Assembly: GCF_905163445.1 (NCBI RefSeq)
Contig: NC_053183.1
Location: 13,392,001-13,456,000 of the forward strand
DNA length: 64,000 bases
Origin: Pararge aegeria
Taxonomy: Eukaryota > Arthropoda > Insecta > Lepidoptera > Nymphalidae
Reading direction: 5' to 3'
Under the pieces are notes generated by a model. It was not told the origin of the DNA. It saw only the letters and a list, made by a program, of their open reading frames with translations, and made no database searches. Position numbers and translations under genes: made by a program. Position 1 is the stretch's first letter, and each line of letters begins with the position of its first letter. Below are positions 22,065 to 32,944 of the stretch, one piece after another.

Positions 22065-24430
22065 CCGCTCATTACGCTGAAAGTCCCGAATGAATTCAAA
22101 CTAAACTTTGTACGATTTGAATTCATATTGCGAGGTATTGAATTAGGCCGAATATCGGGAAATTTAGCTCAGTTCCTTTGGAAGTCGAGATGAAAGTCTT
22201 TGACGATTTTACATCATAACTCCATCAAATGTTAACCAAATTAATGATTATTTTGGACTGGATTAGCTATTCTATTACTTCAGTTTTGCTCAAATTTCGT
22301 AGATCTGATGAATATAATATAGAGGACAGATCTCATCAGCGGGCAGCAACAAACTCCTCACTTAATGCTTAACAATACTGAATGCATAAAATGCTGGCAT
22401 ATTTATAAAGACATCAGTGCTAGGACTAAATAAAGAATGTGAGAAATTTTCTTGTTAACCTTCATCATACAAAACAACTAACAATGCGATTTCTTTTCTT
22501 ATTTTATTAGTTACTAGCCGTTTCCAGCCCGCTTCGCTGGGCGAATTGAAAAAGGAAATAAATTACATTTTATGTTTCATTTTTATTTATTTTTTTCATA
22601 TTTTTATTATTCTCCTTTTTTTTATTTTTGTATGAACATAAATAGGCCCCGCGGATAGAACTGTAAGCATCGATATTGTTTAGACTTACTCAAATTCCAA
22701 ATTCCATCGATTTAGCCTGTATCTTTCATCCAGGTGATTTTTCTCACTAATATTCATTGTAACTTTCAATGTGCAATCATTATAACATTTCCGTGCCTTT
22801 CTTCCAAAAATTAATAATAATTGATATGAAGAAAAAAATTTGAAATGAGCATTGAAAGTTTAAGTTAAAGTCATTGCAAGTCTCATATGTGAAGTTGAAA
22901 TCTGTCTAGGTTCAAGTGCGACGAATTTTCTGTTAACTAAAATTTTCTCCGTGACATCAATTTTTTATAGAAAATTAATTGTGCATGTTTTTTATGAATT
23001 CTATTGGAATAAGTAACTAAATTTCTTTTCCACATCTCATGTGCTTGGAAAATGCATTCATTTTAATCTGTTACATTTCCGCGATCCCGCAATAAAAGAA
23101 TTCGTCGGTTATGTAGTCTGCAAAAGTAAAATGAATGTAAAATTCTTAGTCCGTTGATTGGATAGCTACATGTAAAGTTAAGTTTTTGAAACCTCTCAAT
23201 GACTTTTTCTCCGCTGCCAAAAAGACGATTGTTGTAAGGAAATACACGAATATCCCTACATACACGAAGATCCCCACCAAATTTGGAGTCTGTAGAAGTT
23301 ACAGGTTAGAAATAAAAATTTTAGATTTTAACACCCACCCCCGCAATTCCTGTCGGAAGTAGACTTTATTGAAATCCATTTTGAGATGTTCTTTATGTGA
23401 ATAATAAAAGATTCCTACCATATTTAGAATTTTTAGAAGCTATATTTCGAAATTGAAATTTTTTATTGTTAGGTGATTCATTGTAAAATCCGCTCGAAGA
23501 TCATTTTTATATTACATATAGAATACTCTCACTAAATTTGGAGTCTATAGGAGCTATCGCTTGGAAATTGAAAATTTTCATTGTTAACGCCCCCACAATC
23601 TTCTTTGGGGTGGGATATCGTAAAATTTGTTCATAAATCATTTTTACATCACTTATAGAAAAATTTGAAGCTTGTAGGAGCTTTAGCTGGAAAATTAAAA
23701 ATATTAATTGTTAATACCCACCCCCGCAACCCCCTGTGGGGTGAGCTATCGTAAAATTCGTTCATAGCCTATTTCTACACCTCTTACAGAAGATTCCTAC
23801 CAAATTTGAAGTCTATAGGAGCTATAGTTTAAAAACGGGAATTGTTCATTGTTAACGTCCCCGCAATCCCCTTTGGGGAATGAATTTCTTAAAATCTATT
23901 CATAGCTGACCTCTACATAGCAAAAGTAATATTCCTACCAAGTTTCACGTTTCTAAGTCTTATGGTTCTCGAGATTTCGTGGTAAGTGACTATATAGATG
24001 GGAATTCTTCGATTATCATCGAAATTTTTAACTTTTTATCGGGCTTTTTTAAAATTTTCTTACATACAAAACTTTCTCCTGACAATTCTGAAGATAAAAA
24101 AAAGCCCAATTGGTCCAGCCGTTCTCCACTACCGTGAGTAGATTCTTAGCTGAATGTAAAAAACCATAATCCGTTTAATACACTCTGTTGAAATCCATGA
24201 AAACAAAAGAATCAAGAGAAAATGCTTATCTTTTGTTTTTATTAGCGGGATAAATGTTCATAAAAGTAAAACAGCAATAAAAAAATGAAGGAATGTTGGA
24301 ATTCAAAAAATAGATAGCCATAAACCATCTAGGAAAAATTTCGCATCGAATGGTGGTAGTTTCATGTCGATACGATCAGTGGTTTAGGCGTGATTGAGCC
24401 TCAAACGAAGACCATTTTCATTATATATAT
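22065..24430. repeat. Long interspersed repeat (part also at 45640-46140) with an internal tandem array
   Basis: The segment 22065-22510 matches 45700-46130 over most of its length ('gacgattttacatcataactc', 'caaatttcgtagatctgatga', 'cagtgctaggactaaata' equivalents). From 22512 it continues 'ctagccgtttccagcccgct', a phrase usual at the ends of large lepidopteran non-autonomous elements. The inner part 23260-23990 is tandemly repetitive and is listed separately. The right limit near 24430 is set by 'tatatatatagatagg'. No coding capacity is evident. Confidence 0.6.
23260..23990. repeat. Diverged tandem array, ~110-140-bp period, about six units
   Basis: A core 'cctaccaaatttgaagtcta' followed by 'taggagctatagtttaaaaa', then 'cattgttaacgcccccgcaa' and 'tttggggtgagatatcg', recurs with substitutions at about 23280, 23421, 23532, 23660, 23799 and 23940. 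Spacing between units varies from about 110 to 140 bp. It sits inside the long repeat 22065-24430. Confidence 0.75.
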
Positions 24431-24439
24431 ATAGATAGG

Positions 24440-25005
24440 AGTTGAGACATATGGATACAAAATTATCTTTTAAATTTCCAGACGGGCACCCATCCATTTA
24501 CTGACCGGGTCAGCGTTGCTCGGCCCAGCGCTATCGAATACTATAGTGCGGCTGTTAAGCCACACACTAATAATGCAGTCATTTGTTAAAGGGAATTCAG
24601 AGTATTTTAAATACCTAAGGCAAAACGGGAGTTACTCTTTTGGAAGGTCATTTGCGATTGGCAATATTTACGTGATTGAAGGTTCCAAATAGTGTGTGAT
24701 TAAAGCTCCAAGAGCTAGAACAGATATATTATTCGCCCACACCGCAATCGTTTTATTAAATATGTTGAAATACTATCTTAATATCATAGGTTTGTGTATT
24801 TGGCACTTCAAGTACGATTGAAAATACTTTGGTATCTTATTTATTTAGGTAGGCTTAGGCTATGTAAGAGTATGCTGAGTCCCGTAATTTACGCGAGCGA
24901 AGCCGCAGGACACATCTAATATTATATATATCTTGGTCCTTAGTACTAATGCATAAGCATAGCATCATCATAGTTGGAAACTATACACAACGTGTAAATA
25001 AAAAC
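24440..25005. other. Non-coding; remnants of dispersed repeats
   Basis: 'gacgggcacccatccattta' plus 'ctgaccgggtcagcgttgct' (24481-24515) and 'cgcgagcgaagccgcagg' (24891-24908) are familiar ends of lepidopteran dispersed repeats (recognised from memory). No gene was seen. Confidence 0.4.
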
Positions 25006-25009
25006 CGAA

Positions 25010-25378
25010 ATAACACTTCCGAGGCTTTAGGGGTACACTATTTACTGTCTCTGAGACTTATATGTGAAACCGAAACGCTTCTAGTTTTTGAGTACACCAC
25101 TAACTAAAAAACTAAACACAGTCATAGAAAGATACTATTAGTAAGGTACACGTCGCGTAGCGTAGGTACTATGAGCGTGTCGGTCTTTTATCGTCTATAG
25201 GGGTGTCATACGTAAACACTTAAAATGCTTTGAATTAGTTATTTTCCATACAGGAAAAATAAAAATGCTTCTTTTAATTTAATATTTTTATTATTCCTTA
25301 TGAAATATACTTATGCACCCTTCAACAGTATTTCGTAATTCAGCTACACCTTGTATAATGGCGACCGCAATTATTACG
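25010..25378 (+). repeat. Repeat family R, copy 1
   Basis: The diagnostic blocks 'gtcgcgtagcgtaggtacta', 'gtgtcggtcttttatcgtc', 'acttatgcacccttcaacag' and 'cgtaattcagctacacctt' recur at 47740-48020 and 57115-57556, all in the same orientation. It is non-coding and its class is unknown. Confidence 0.65.
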
Positions 25379-25379
25379 G

Positions 25380-27350
25380 GTCGACATGACACTGCGACGT
25401 CAACCCCTGGATAGAAGCAAGACGAAGAACAATATAGTATGCCGGTACAAAATAAACTCGAAAAAATGAGAAATATAACATCATCGTTATTAACCCATTA
25501 AAAGCCCAAAGGCTGTGACCAAGTGCGAATTGGTATGCTTCACACGTGTCTTAGAACATTATGGAGAACTCTCTTTTTTTTATAACATGGCACAACCAAC
25601 AACTAAAATGGCGTTTTCCTAATAGATCTCGACGACAGTTCTCTAAGCAGCAAACATGGAGGTGTTTGAAACTCCAAAGCACGTGCTGTTCGAGGACATA
25701 AGCTTAACAAACCAATGAAATGCTCATGGATTTTCATTCTAACCTGAGGGACCTGCTAGGCTTCTTGAGTTATCTTGGATACCTATCGAGTCTAGAGGGG
25801 AAGGAAACAAGCGAAATAGTTTAAACGCTTAGTAAAGACGAAGGAGAATGGAATCTCTATAGAAAGATGGATTTGGTTTCGAATTTCATATAAACTACGG
25901 ACAAGACTTTTTAATGTTCATGACTGGGCATTAAACCCGCGTCGAGAAGTCTTTAATTAGGTTTTTAAAACGAGAATAATTTTCGAGAAACGTGATTTAT
26001 CAAAATGGCGCTTTTATCCTTGCTAAATCTTTGTTAAAGCCTATGTAAATAGAGTATGTACGTGAATACAAGAGCTTCGGGATGTAAACAAATCAAAAAT
26101 ATGTTTGGAAACCTATCAATATGTTGCCTTGGATACATTTATTTTATTAGTACTTTTAATTACAAACAAAAACATAAAGCCCGATGGAAATAACAAATGA
26201 GTAATAATAACAAAATTTATGATAACACACGCCATTTATTTATCTACATGACCCTTTTTTCAGATAGTATTTATGAGTGTTATTTCTTTACAATCTGTTC
26301 AACAAAGTTGCATTTGGTTCAGTTATTTTAAGATTAAATCTTTAAAGCTATATGTAGGTACGCATAAAGCTAAAAATTCTATACAAATAAATAAAACTTA
26401 AGTGTCCGTTTGTAATGCCAAAATCAACAGCTTTTTAACAGCGTTTATGTTTGCCTTTCTGTTTGTTTCGACAAATATTCGTAACGGCTGGATCGATTTT
26501 GAGGAGACTCATAGGCAGGCAGAGAAGATTTATTTCGCACTTCTTGTTATTGGTCTTAAGCGTAGTGAAATGGGAGTTGAAAAACTATAGGCGAGTACTT
26601 TGTTTTTTAAGTAAGGGACATATAGTTTAGAATATATCTCACCCCGCCTCATTTAGAATTTAAGCAAATTAGGGTATTAAAATTTGCCCCATTTAAAAAT
26701 ATTGGATGAAAGTCTCAAGCTAGTAGTTATTTTATTTTTTTATAAAACTGTCCCGTTTAAAAGAAATACCAGTTTTAATAAAGCATTGTTATTGGAATCC
26801 AGAGTAACAATAACTCTACTTCACCATACTAATGAAAAAACTAATTTTATATAAAGTGTCTTGAATTATAGTTTTCTAGGTACTTTCAAAATACCATGGT
26901 ATGTCTGCTTCTTAGCAGTATAATATTTAACGTTTGCAATAAAATGAATGCACCCTAACCTAGCCAATGTTCTTTAGGATCAATAAAGAAACAAGAATTA
27001 TAAATACTATTTTCTATGTAACTCAACTCAACTCATAATCAACTATTTTTTTCTAAAGTCTGGTATTTTAATTGCTTCATCATACGAATTTAATTTGCTT
27101 TGCAGAATTACAGATTGGCTTACATATACATACAGTTGTATGTAGCTTTTCATTACATTGTCATACCTGACAATAATATTAAGTTTACACTATATATCTG
27201 CATGGGAAGCCTGTCAGGGTAAGACAGCACAGGTGAATAAATAGAGTTCAATGTTTAAATTATGGTTTTTTTAAAATTATGTTATTTCATTAGTTAATTG
27301 TTAATGTAAGAATCAAATTGTATTATTTTCGATTGAGCAGTTTAGGGGGT
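25380..27350. other. AT-rich stretch with SINE-2 debris
   Basis: About 25480-25580 holds a fragment of SINE family 2 ('cttagaacattatggagaac'). A 62-codon frame at 26402-26590 overlaps a dispersed-repeat phrase ('gtaacggctggatcgatttt') and is not a gene. Nothing else was recognised. Confidence 0.4.
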
Positions 27351-27351
27351 C

Positions 27352-27407
27352 TGTAACAGTGTTTTCTAGGAATGTGGCAAACCTCATTCCTAGAAAACAC
27401 TGTTACA
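27352..27407. repeat. Perfect 23-bp inverted repeat with 10-nt loop
   Basis: Positions 27352-27374 are the exact reverse complement of 27385-27407; the loop is tggcaaacct. The arm core is gtgttttctaggaatg. It has no transposon termini or target duplication around it and no gene nearby. Confidence 0.95.
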
Positions 27408-27409
27408 CC

Positions 27410-29105
27410 GTTACCTCATCCTCTAGTTATTTGTATACAGTAGGCCCCCTATAATCAGTAAGAAATCTAATCTAAGCACAGCTGCTATAATCTATATGCC
27501 TCAGCATGTGTGTATGACTGCAACAAAAAATTGGGTCCTCTTTTCCAAATTCTCTGTCTTCAAACTTCAAGAAAATCACCCATTTTAGTTTATCAGAACT
27601 GAAAATACCATGCTAAGCTGTCTAAAATAAACACTATTATGAAATGCTGCTTTCCAAACTGAGAAAACAATCTCTTTTGGAATGATTCAAACCGGCTAAT
27701 CTAAAGAAATAGTTTTTAACAAAATGAAATTATCTTTTGGCAAAAAACTGCAACACTTAGTGCAAATAGGTTTATCTATTTGATGAATGACTGATAATCT
27801 ACTCTTATTATGTTGGACAAAAAATGTTTATTAATAAGTCTTTAATATATCATGCTTATCTTAAAAGGAATAAAAAAAAAGAAGTATCATTTTATTAATT
27901 TTCAATGGAAATTGTAAACAAATATGGGTAACATTCAGTTTAGTGTAGTAAAGGGTTGCTTGTTAAATTATGCATCATAACTGTTAGTATTATACTGAGG
28001 TACGGAACACATTGCATGCTCTCTTTGCTTTAACCTCTCTGTGTGTCTGTTGTATATGTATGTATGGCAAGGATAAAAGAGTCATTTACTCAGAAAACTA
28101 TACACAAGAGAGCTTTCCCTTTTTTTTTTGGTGTGGGAAAAAGGACCATCACAGCATGTCCCTTTTGTTGGCTTTGTTGGATGCCCGGGGAACCCAGCAG
28201 AGCTTTGAAGGGGAAAGAGCGCTTTCCCCTTCAAATGCATACAGAATCATCAATTTATTTTTGTTGCTGTGTACTTATATATCTTATGACCAACAACATT
28301 ACCCACACAACCACATTTCTATGTACTGTTTATCTCAAATAAACCTCTTATAAGAATATAACAGCATGTTTTTAAAATGGTTACCTTATTTGACTTCATT
28401 TTACTGTTTTCTTTTCATATGTTAACCATGTTATCTTTGGCTATGGGAGATTACTTAATGATTGTTATATTGCGGTTTAAGTATTCGTGGGTTTAAAGGC
28501 AACATCATTTATTTACTTGAAAACATCACATAGAGAGCTAGTATCTCAAGATATAATAAGTAATTACGTATAACATATACTAATATTATAGATATCTAAT
28601 TAATATTATAGAAAACATAACTTACATTATGTCCAGGTGTAACAATCAGACACTCCTCTAAACCCAAGTCTATAATCACAAGTTAAATGTTCATTCAGAA
28701 CTAAGAAAACAGAAAAAAACAAAAGCACGACCACCGCCGGGTCCTGTTTATAATTTTTAATACATTTTATTGAAATCCTACAATCACAACTGTTAAAATA
28801 ATAGAAACACACTTCTTGTTTTACATAAACCCGCAATAAATTTAATTAAAATATTTTAATCCCATTGAATAAATCCGGCTAATTTATTGAATAAGGTAGC
28901 GGTCACGATGTTAATCATTTAATCAAAACGAACATTATGTGGCGTCCGAATTAAAATAACAGCACTGCACTCGGTTTATAAAATTCAATACAAAAAAATA
29001 ATAGATCTCTGCGCGTATTTGTCAATTTTTCTTCCTTTTCTACTTCGTAGTTCGCTATCGCTTGAAAATTGAAAACAAAGCTCGACCAGAAACCAATATT
29101 AAGCG
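27410..29105. other. Non-coding region upstream of a LINE fragment
   Basis: At 28140-28240 a short repeat ('catgtcccttttgttggct', 'ggatgcccggggaaccc') recurs at 54380-54460. Overlapping frames at 28012-28353 contain this repeat and are not a gene. Nothing else was recognised. Confidence 0.4.
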
Positions 29106-29107
29106 AG

Positions 29108-29126
29108 TACCGCCATCTAGTGTGGA
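29108..29126 (-). promoter_or_regulatory. CTCF-like motif upstream of ANKRD13C
   Basis: On the - strand the bases read cactagatggcggta. They fit the CTCF core consensus AGRKGGCRS (agatggcgg) with appropriate bases before it. This is a motif match only, and such motifs can also be carried by dispersed repeats. Confidence 0.3.
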
Positions 29127-29149
29127 CGAATAAAAACTATAACATTTGA

Positions 29150-30235
29150 TGTTAAGTGATACGTTCAGAAACAATATTTCTAAAACTTTACTGTGTGACT
29201 TTTAATGATTTGCCTCCGATTTCTTATAACGGTATACCAATTGTGTATTCGTGCACTTCTAAAAATCTAGGACTTATAATTGACAGTAATTTAACTTGGT
29301 CAGCTCATATAAACCAGGTAAGTAAACGTATGCACTATGTCGTTCACTCATTGAGGAGGCTGCAGAATTTTCTTCCGCTTCATACCAAAATTATGTTGGC
29401 CCAATCTTTATTGCTTCCAATACTTGATTACGCCGACGTCTGCTATTTGGATGCCACTGAAGAGCTACTCGACAAACTTGAAAGACTTCAGAATTTATGC
29501 ATTCGCTTTATCTTCGGATTGCGCAAATTCGATCACGTTTCTGATTTTCGTCGTCAATTAAAGTGGCTGCCAATTCGTTTTCGCCGGAATGTGCATATTT
29601 TAACTGTCCTTTACTACATCCTATATAATTCTTCTTCTCCTGGATATTTGTGTGAGCGTATAAAGCTATGTCTTCCGCCTACGAGACCCTTGCGGTCTTG
29701 CGTGTCAAAAAATCCTCTTGATGTCCTTTCATATAATACTATTTTCTTCCAGAAATCTTTCTCCGTCCACGCAACACACCTTTGGAACTTACTACCAGAA
29801 CATATTAGACACTGCCGATCGGTGCACTCTTTTAAACACAATGTAAAGGAGCATTATCTATCGTTGTCATAGTATATTTATCACTGTTTACTTATTATAG
29901 ATATATATTTATATTATATAAATATTTATTATATTATTTTTATGTATTTTGTATATATAGTATATTCAAATGTTATTGTATTAGTATGTATAATTTTGTT
30001 ATTATTTAGATTTATTAAATATACTTAGTAGTTATGAAGTATATTAAGTACCTAAGTTAATTAAGTACCTTTATTTGACCTATACCACAATTAAATCTTC
30101 TTACTCACATCCTGGGGTAGCTGGAAGAGATCTCTTATAGAGATAAGCTTTCCTTTGTACACTTCATGTATCTTATGTTCACAATCACAATTTATGGTAC
30201 ATAAATAATAAATAAATAAGTAAATACAATAAACT
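29150..30235 (+). mobile_element. CR1/L2-like LINE fragment (family C), RT C-terminus plus 3' UTR
   Basis: This is a 5'-truncated copy ending in 'aataataaataaataagtaa'. The same 3' UTR forms a separate, shorter insertion at 43975-44305. It lies in the same orientation as ANKRD13C, whose start codon is about 520 bp further on, so it could be part of that gene's promoter or 5' untranslated region. Confidence 0.8.
29156..29872 (+). pseudogene. RT C-terminal ORF of the family C LINE
   Basis: The frame runs 238 codons without a stop. It carries the hallmarks of the region after the RT palm in CR1/L2-group elements: LGLIIDSNLTWSAHINQ, LLPILDYADVCYLD, LERLQNLCIRFIFGLRKFDH, LKWLPIRFRRNVHILTVLYY and a terminal HATHLWNLLPEHIR..SFKHNVKEHY. 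The catalytic FADD box and all upstream domains are missing, so it cannot be active. Confidence 0.8.
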
Positions 30236-30239
30236 TCAA

Positions 30240-30752
30240 TTAATATGTACCTTTTTTTTATAAAGTTGATTTATGAATTTTGAATACGGACCTTTCACGC
30301 GTAGACATGAACAATAAAAGTAAAAATCGGTTAGCCGATTCATTAACAGACATCAAGATTTGTATCATGTCGAACTGGCAACCCAATTTGAAAGCACAGA
30401 TAGTCTAAATAACCGGGCCAAGCTCTAGACGTCATTCATCAAGTCCTGTCAAAATGATCAAACAGCAAACTGTCTTTTTCAACTAATCTCGCATTTTGTT
30501 GGTTCGATGTATTTGATTCAATAAATTAAACAAAAATGATGGTACTTTTTTAAATATATAAGCAACTTAAAAGTCTTTTATTGCTTGTATGTATATTTAT
30601 TACGATGAATTGGTTGAGAAGAAAAAAATGTAACAGTGATAGCTTCTCCATTCTAATCTTATCTCATTGATTATACGATCAATCGTTGCGTTATATTTTT
30701 TGAGCAACAACCTATTGATAGTGATGAGGTGAAAAAAATCTGTCCATGCGAA
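30240..30752 (+). promoter_or_regulatory. Upstream region of ANKRD13C
   Basis: About 510 bp between the LINE tail and the start codon. No clear TATA box was seen. An ATG-AGG-TGA mini-ORF at 30724-30732 and an overlapping short frame from 30746 (ATGCGAAAT..., stop 30770-30772) precede or overlap the main start. A 5' splice acceptor just before the ATG cannot be ruled out ('cctattgatag'). Confidence 0.4.
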
Positions 30753-32084
30753 ATGTCTGCTTTGATTTGTAACGGTGACGATGATACTTATCCGCTTCAC
30801 GAGTGCGTTTTCGTTGGCGACGTTCGGAAACTGTCTTCATTATTGAGATTCAGCGATGTAACGCGGAAGGACAAACATGGAAATACAGCCCTACACCTTG
30901 CTGTAATGCTTGGTCGCAAAGAGTGCGTGCAGTTGTTACTGGCGCACGGAGCTCCTGTAAAGGTGAAAAATTTTGCAGGTTGGTCACCACTCGCCGAGGC
31001 CATCAGCTATGGCGATCGGCAGACCATTTCTTCCCTGGTGCGTAAGCTCAAACAACAAGCGCGAGAGCAAATGGAATGCAGGAGACCAGATCTCATCAGG
31101 GCACTGTCCAAGATACAAAATTTTTACATGGAACTGAAATGGGATTTCCATTCGTGGGTTCCCTTAGTTTCCAGAATATTGCCATCTGATGTATGCAAAA
31201 TTTACAAATCAGGTTCTGGTATAAGATTGGATACTACTCTGGTTGACTTCACAGATATGAAATGGGAAAGAGGAGATATATCTTTCATTTTCCAGGGAGA
31301 AAAGCCACCCAGTGAATCTCTAACAGTATTAGATAATAAAATCAAGGTGTACCAACGGGTGCGGTATGAGGAGACGGAAAATGAGATTGAGGATGAAGTG
31401 GATATACTCATGTCAAGTGATATTTTAGCTGCTCAAATGTCTACCAAAGGCATTTCCTTTTCAAGGGCTCAGTCTGGTTGGATTTTCCGTGAGGATCGTA
31501 AGGAAACAGTGGCAGGCCTATACAAAAGTGACATTTACACAATAACAGGCCTCGTGTTGGAGTCCCGTAAGAGGAGGGAACATTTATCCACGGATGATTT
31601 GCAAAAAAATAAAGCTATAATAGAAAGTTTGACTAAAGGTAATACACAAAACTTAGACACAAACGGAGAGCCAGTTCGGCGAGCCTCTCTGAATCCCCCA
31701 CCTGAGAGTGGTATTGAATGGACATCATACATATCTTCCCCGCGTGGACAATACCCTAGTCTGGGTAGAGAGCTTGTGTACAAGGAGTCTTCAAGAAATT
31801 TCAGAGCAACAATTGCTATGAGTGATGATTTCCCTTTAAGTGTTGAAATGCTCTTAAATGTGCTTGAGGTGATAGCTCCCTTTAAGCACTTTGCTAAATT
31901 ACGTGAATTTGTTGCCATGAAATTACCTAAAGGATTCCCAGTGAAAATAGATATACCAATTTTGCCAACAGTCACTGCAAAAATAACATTTCAAAAGTTT
32001 GATTTTCGTGATAATATACCAGAGAAGTTGTTTGTTATACCAGATGACTATGTGGAAGATCCATTACGTTTTCCTGATTTATGA
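30753..32084 (+). CDS. ANKRD13C: Ankyrin repeat domain-containing protein 13C
   Basis: This is a 443-residue protein in a single open frame. The ATG at 30753 (gcgaaATGt) was chosen because the frame upstream has no other ATG and human-like conservation begins at YPLHECVF (residues 13-20). Ankyrin repeats span about residues 13-100 (DKHGNTALHLAVMLG, LLLAHGAPVKVKN, GWSPLAEAISYGDRQ). The GPCR-chaperone domain fills the rest: WVPLVSRILPSDVCKIYK, IRLDTTLVDFTDMKWERG, EVDILMSSDI, LVLESRKRREHLS, GRELVYKESSRNF and the family C-terminus DDYVEDPLRFPDL. ANKRD13C proteins sit on the cytosolic face of the ER and assist biogenesis or retention of G-protein-coupled receptors (family knowledge). The long disordered N-terminus of the human protein is absent. 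The coding region has no introns, unlike the many-exon human gene. It converges on CCDC39. Confidence 0.95.
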   Translation: MSALICNGDDDTYPLHECVFVGDVRKLSSLLRFSDVTRKDKHGNTALHLAVMLGRKECVQLLLAHGAPVKVKNFAGWSPLAEAISYGDRQTISSLVRKLKQQAREQMECRRPDLIRALSKIQNFYMELKWDFHSWVPLVSRILPSDVCKIYKSGSGIRLDTTLVDFTDMKWERGDISFIFQGEKPPSESLTVLDNKIKVYQRVRYEETENEIEDEVDILMSSDILAAQMSTKGISFSRAQSGWIFREDRKETVAGLYKSDIYTITGLVLESRKRREHLSTDDLQKNKAIIESLTKGNTQNLDTNGEPVRRASLNPPPESGIEWTSYISSPRGQYPSLGRELVYKESSRNFRATIAMSDDFPLSVEMLLNVLEVIAPFKHFAKLREFVAMKLPKGFPVKIDIPILPTVTAKITFQKFDFRDNIPEKLFVIPDDYVEDPLRFPDL

Positions 32085-32760
32085 CGCTTTGATATTCTAA
32101 CACTGTTTGAAATTAGTGAAAGACCAATTTGGCAGCGTGAAGTTAAGTGTGGTAGGGCACTATGCAGCATTAGTGATAAGCACTACAGATGGACAGATGG
32201 CCTCACTATTGAGATTCCAATGTTATTCGGCCTTGGTAGTTCTTATTCCAGCCAATATGTCCTTCTTGTTGAATAGGAATATTTTAATACAACTTTGTAA
32301 ATTTTGTGGTAGAATGTTTTGAAGCTTTTGTTAAACAGTGTTAGAAAGTTAATTAAATAAGTATTTTTTTTTCATTCTATCAGTTCAACTAAAAAAAATT
32401 GTAAAATACAAACTATCTTGACATTGCAGTTTATATTTTTTTTTTTGTGTGGAATAGATTGAATTTTATATTCTGTTGTTTACTATTTCTTTATTAATAC
32501 CTTTTAATGTTCATTTTCTATTGAAATTTTAAGCATTATTATTTGTAGTATTTTAAAAAGTGTGGTAAGGAGTTGCCCCATTTTAAAATGGCCTGAAACT
32601 GTATTTAAATATTTAATGGACCTATCCTATGGATGGAGATGTGCACAGGGTGTTAGACCACATTAGGCAGATTATATAAAATATTTCATAAAGATTTTTT
32701 TAAAACATGTGTTTTATGTGTTCACATAAGAATAAATTGGTGTTAGTAACTAGGTAAGGA
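32085..32760 (+). terminator. 3' UTR and likely poly(A) signal of ANKRD13C
   Basis: The sequence after the TGA-type junction (atttatgacgc) is AT-rich. AATAAA at 32731-32736 is followed by a GT-rich stretch ('ttggtgttag'), a good cleavage context. A second AATAAA lies at 32881. Other frames here are not coding. Confidence 0.5.
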
Positions 32761-32940
32761 TTTTTTTACATATGCTACTTTAATTCCATTTAATAATCGT
32801 AATGAAAATCTTATTTGAAACTCGCACTTAACTTTTACTTCATTGTTGAAAATGTACCATTAGCATATTGCACCAAAAGAAATAAAACTTCAAAAAACTG
32901 CAGGGTATGCAGTGCCTTTATGCATGTGTGAAGTTTACTG
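32640..32940. repeat. Degenerate hAT-MITE remnant
   Basis: 'gagatgtgcacagggtgtta' and 'ggcagattatataaaat' near the left, and 'gggtatgcagtgcctttatg' with 'tgtgtgaagtttactgg' near the right, match the ends of the CAGTGGCG MITEs. Exact termini are lost. Confidence 0.5.
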
Positions 32941-32944
32941 GTTC

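Noticed and set aside
26402..26590. 62-codon + strand frame with a hydrophobic stretch
   Set aside because: It contains dispersed-repeat phrases and lacks an ATG (it opens at GTG/TTG-type codons); not a gene.
28012..28353. 113-codon + strand frame
   Set aside because: It overlaps a dispersed repeat also found at 54380 and has no protein-like conservation.
30797..31975. Antisense frames over ANKRD13C
   Set aside because: They are shadows of the strongly conserved + strand coding region.
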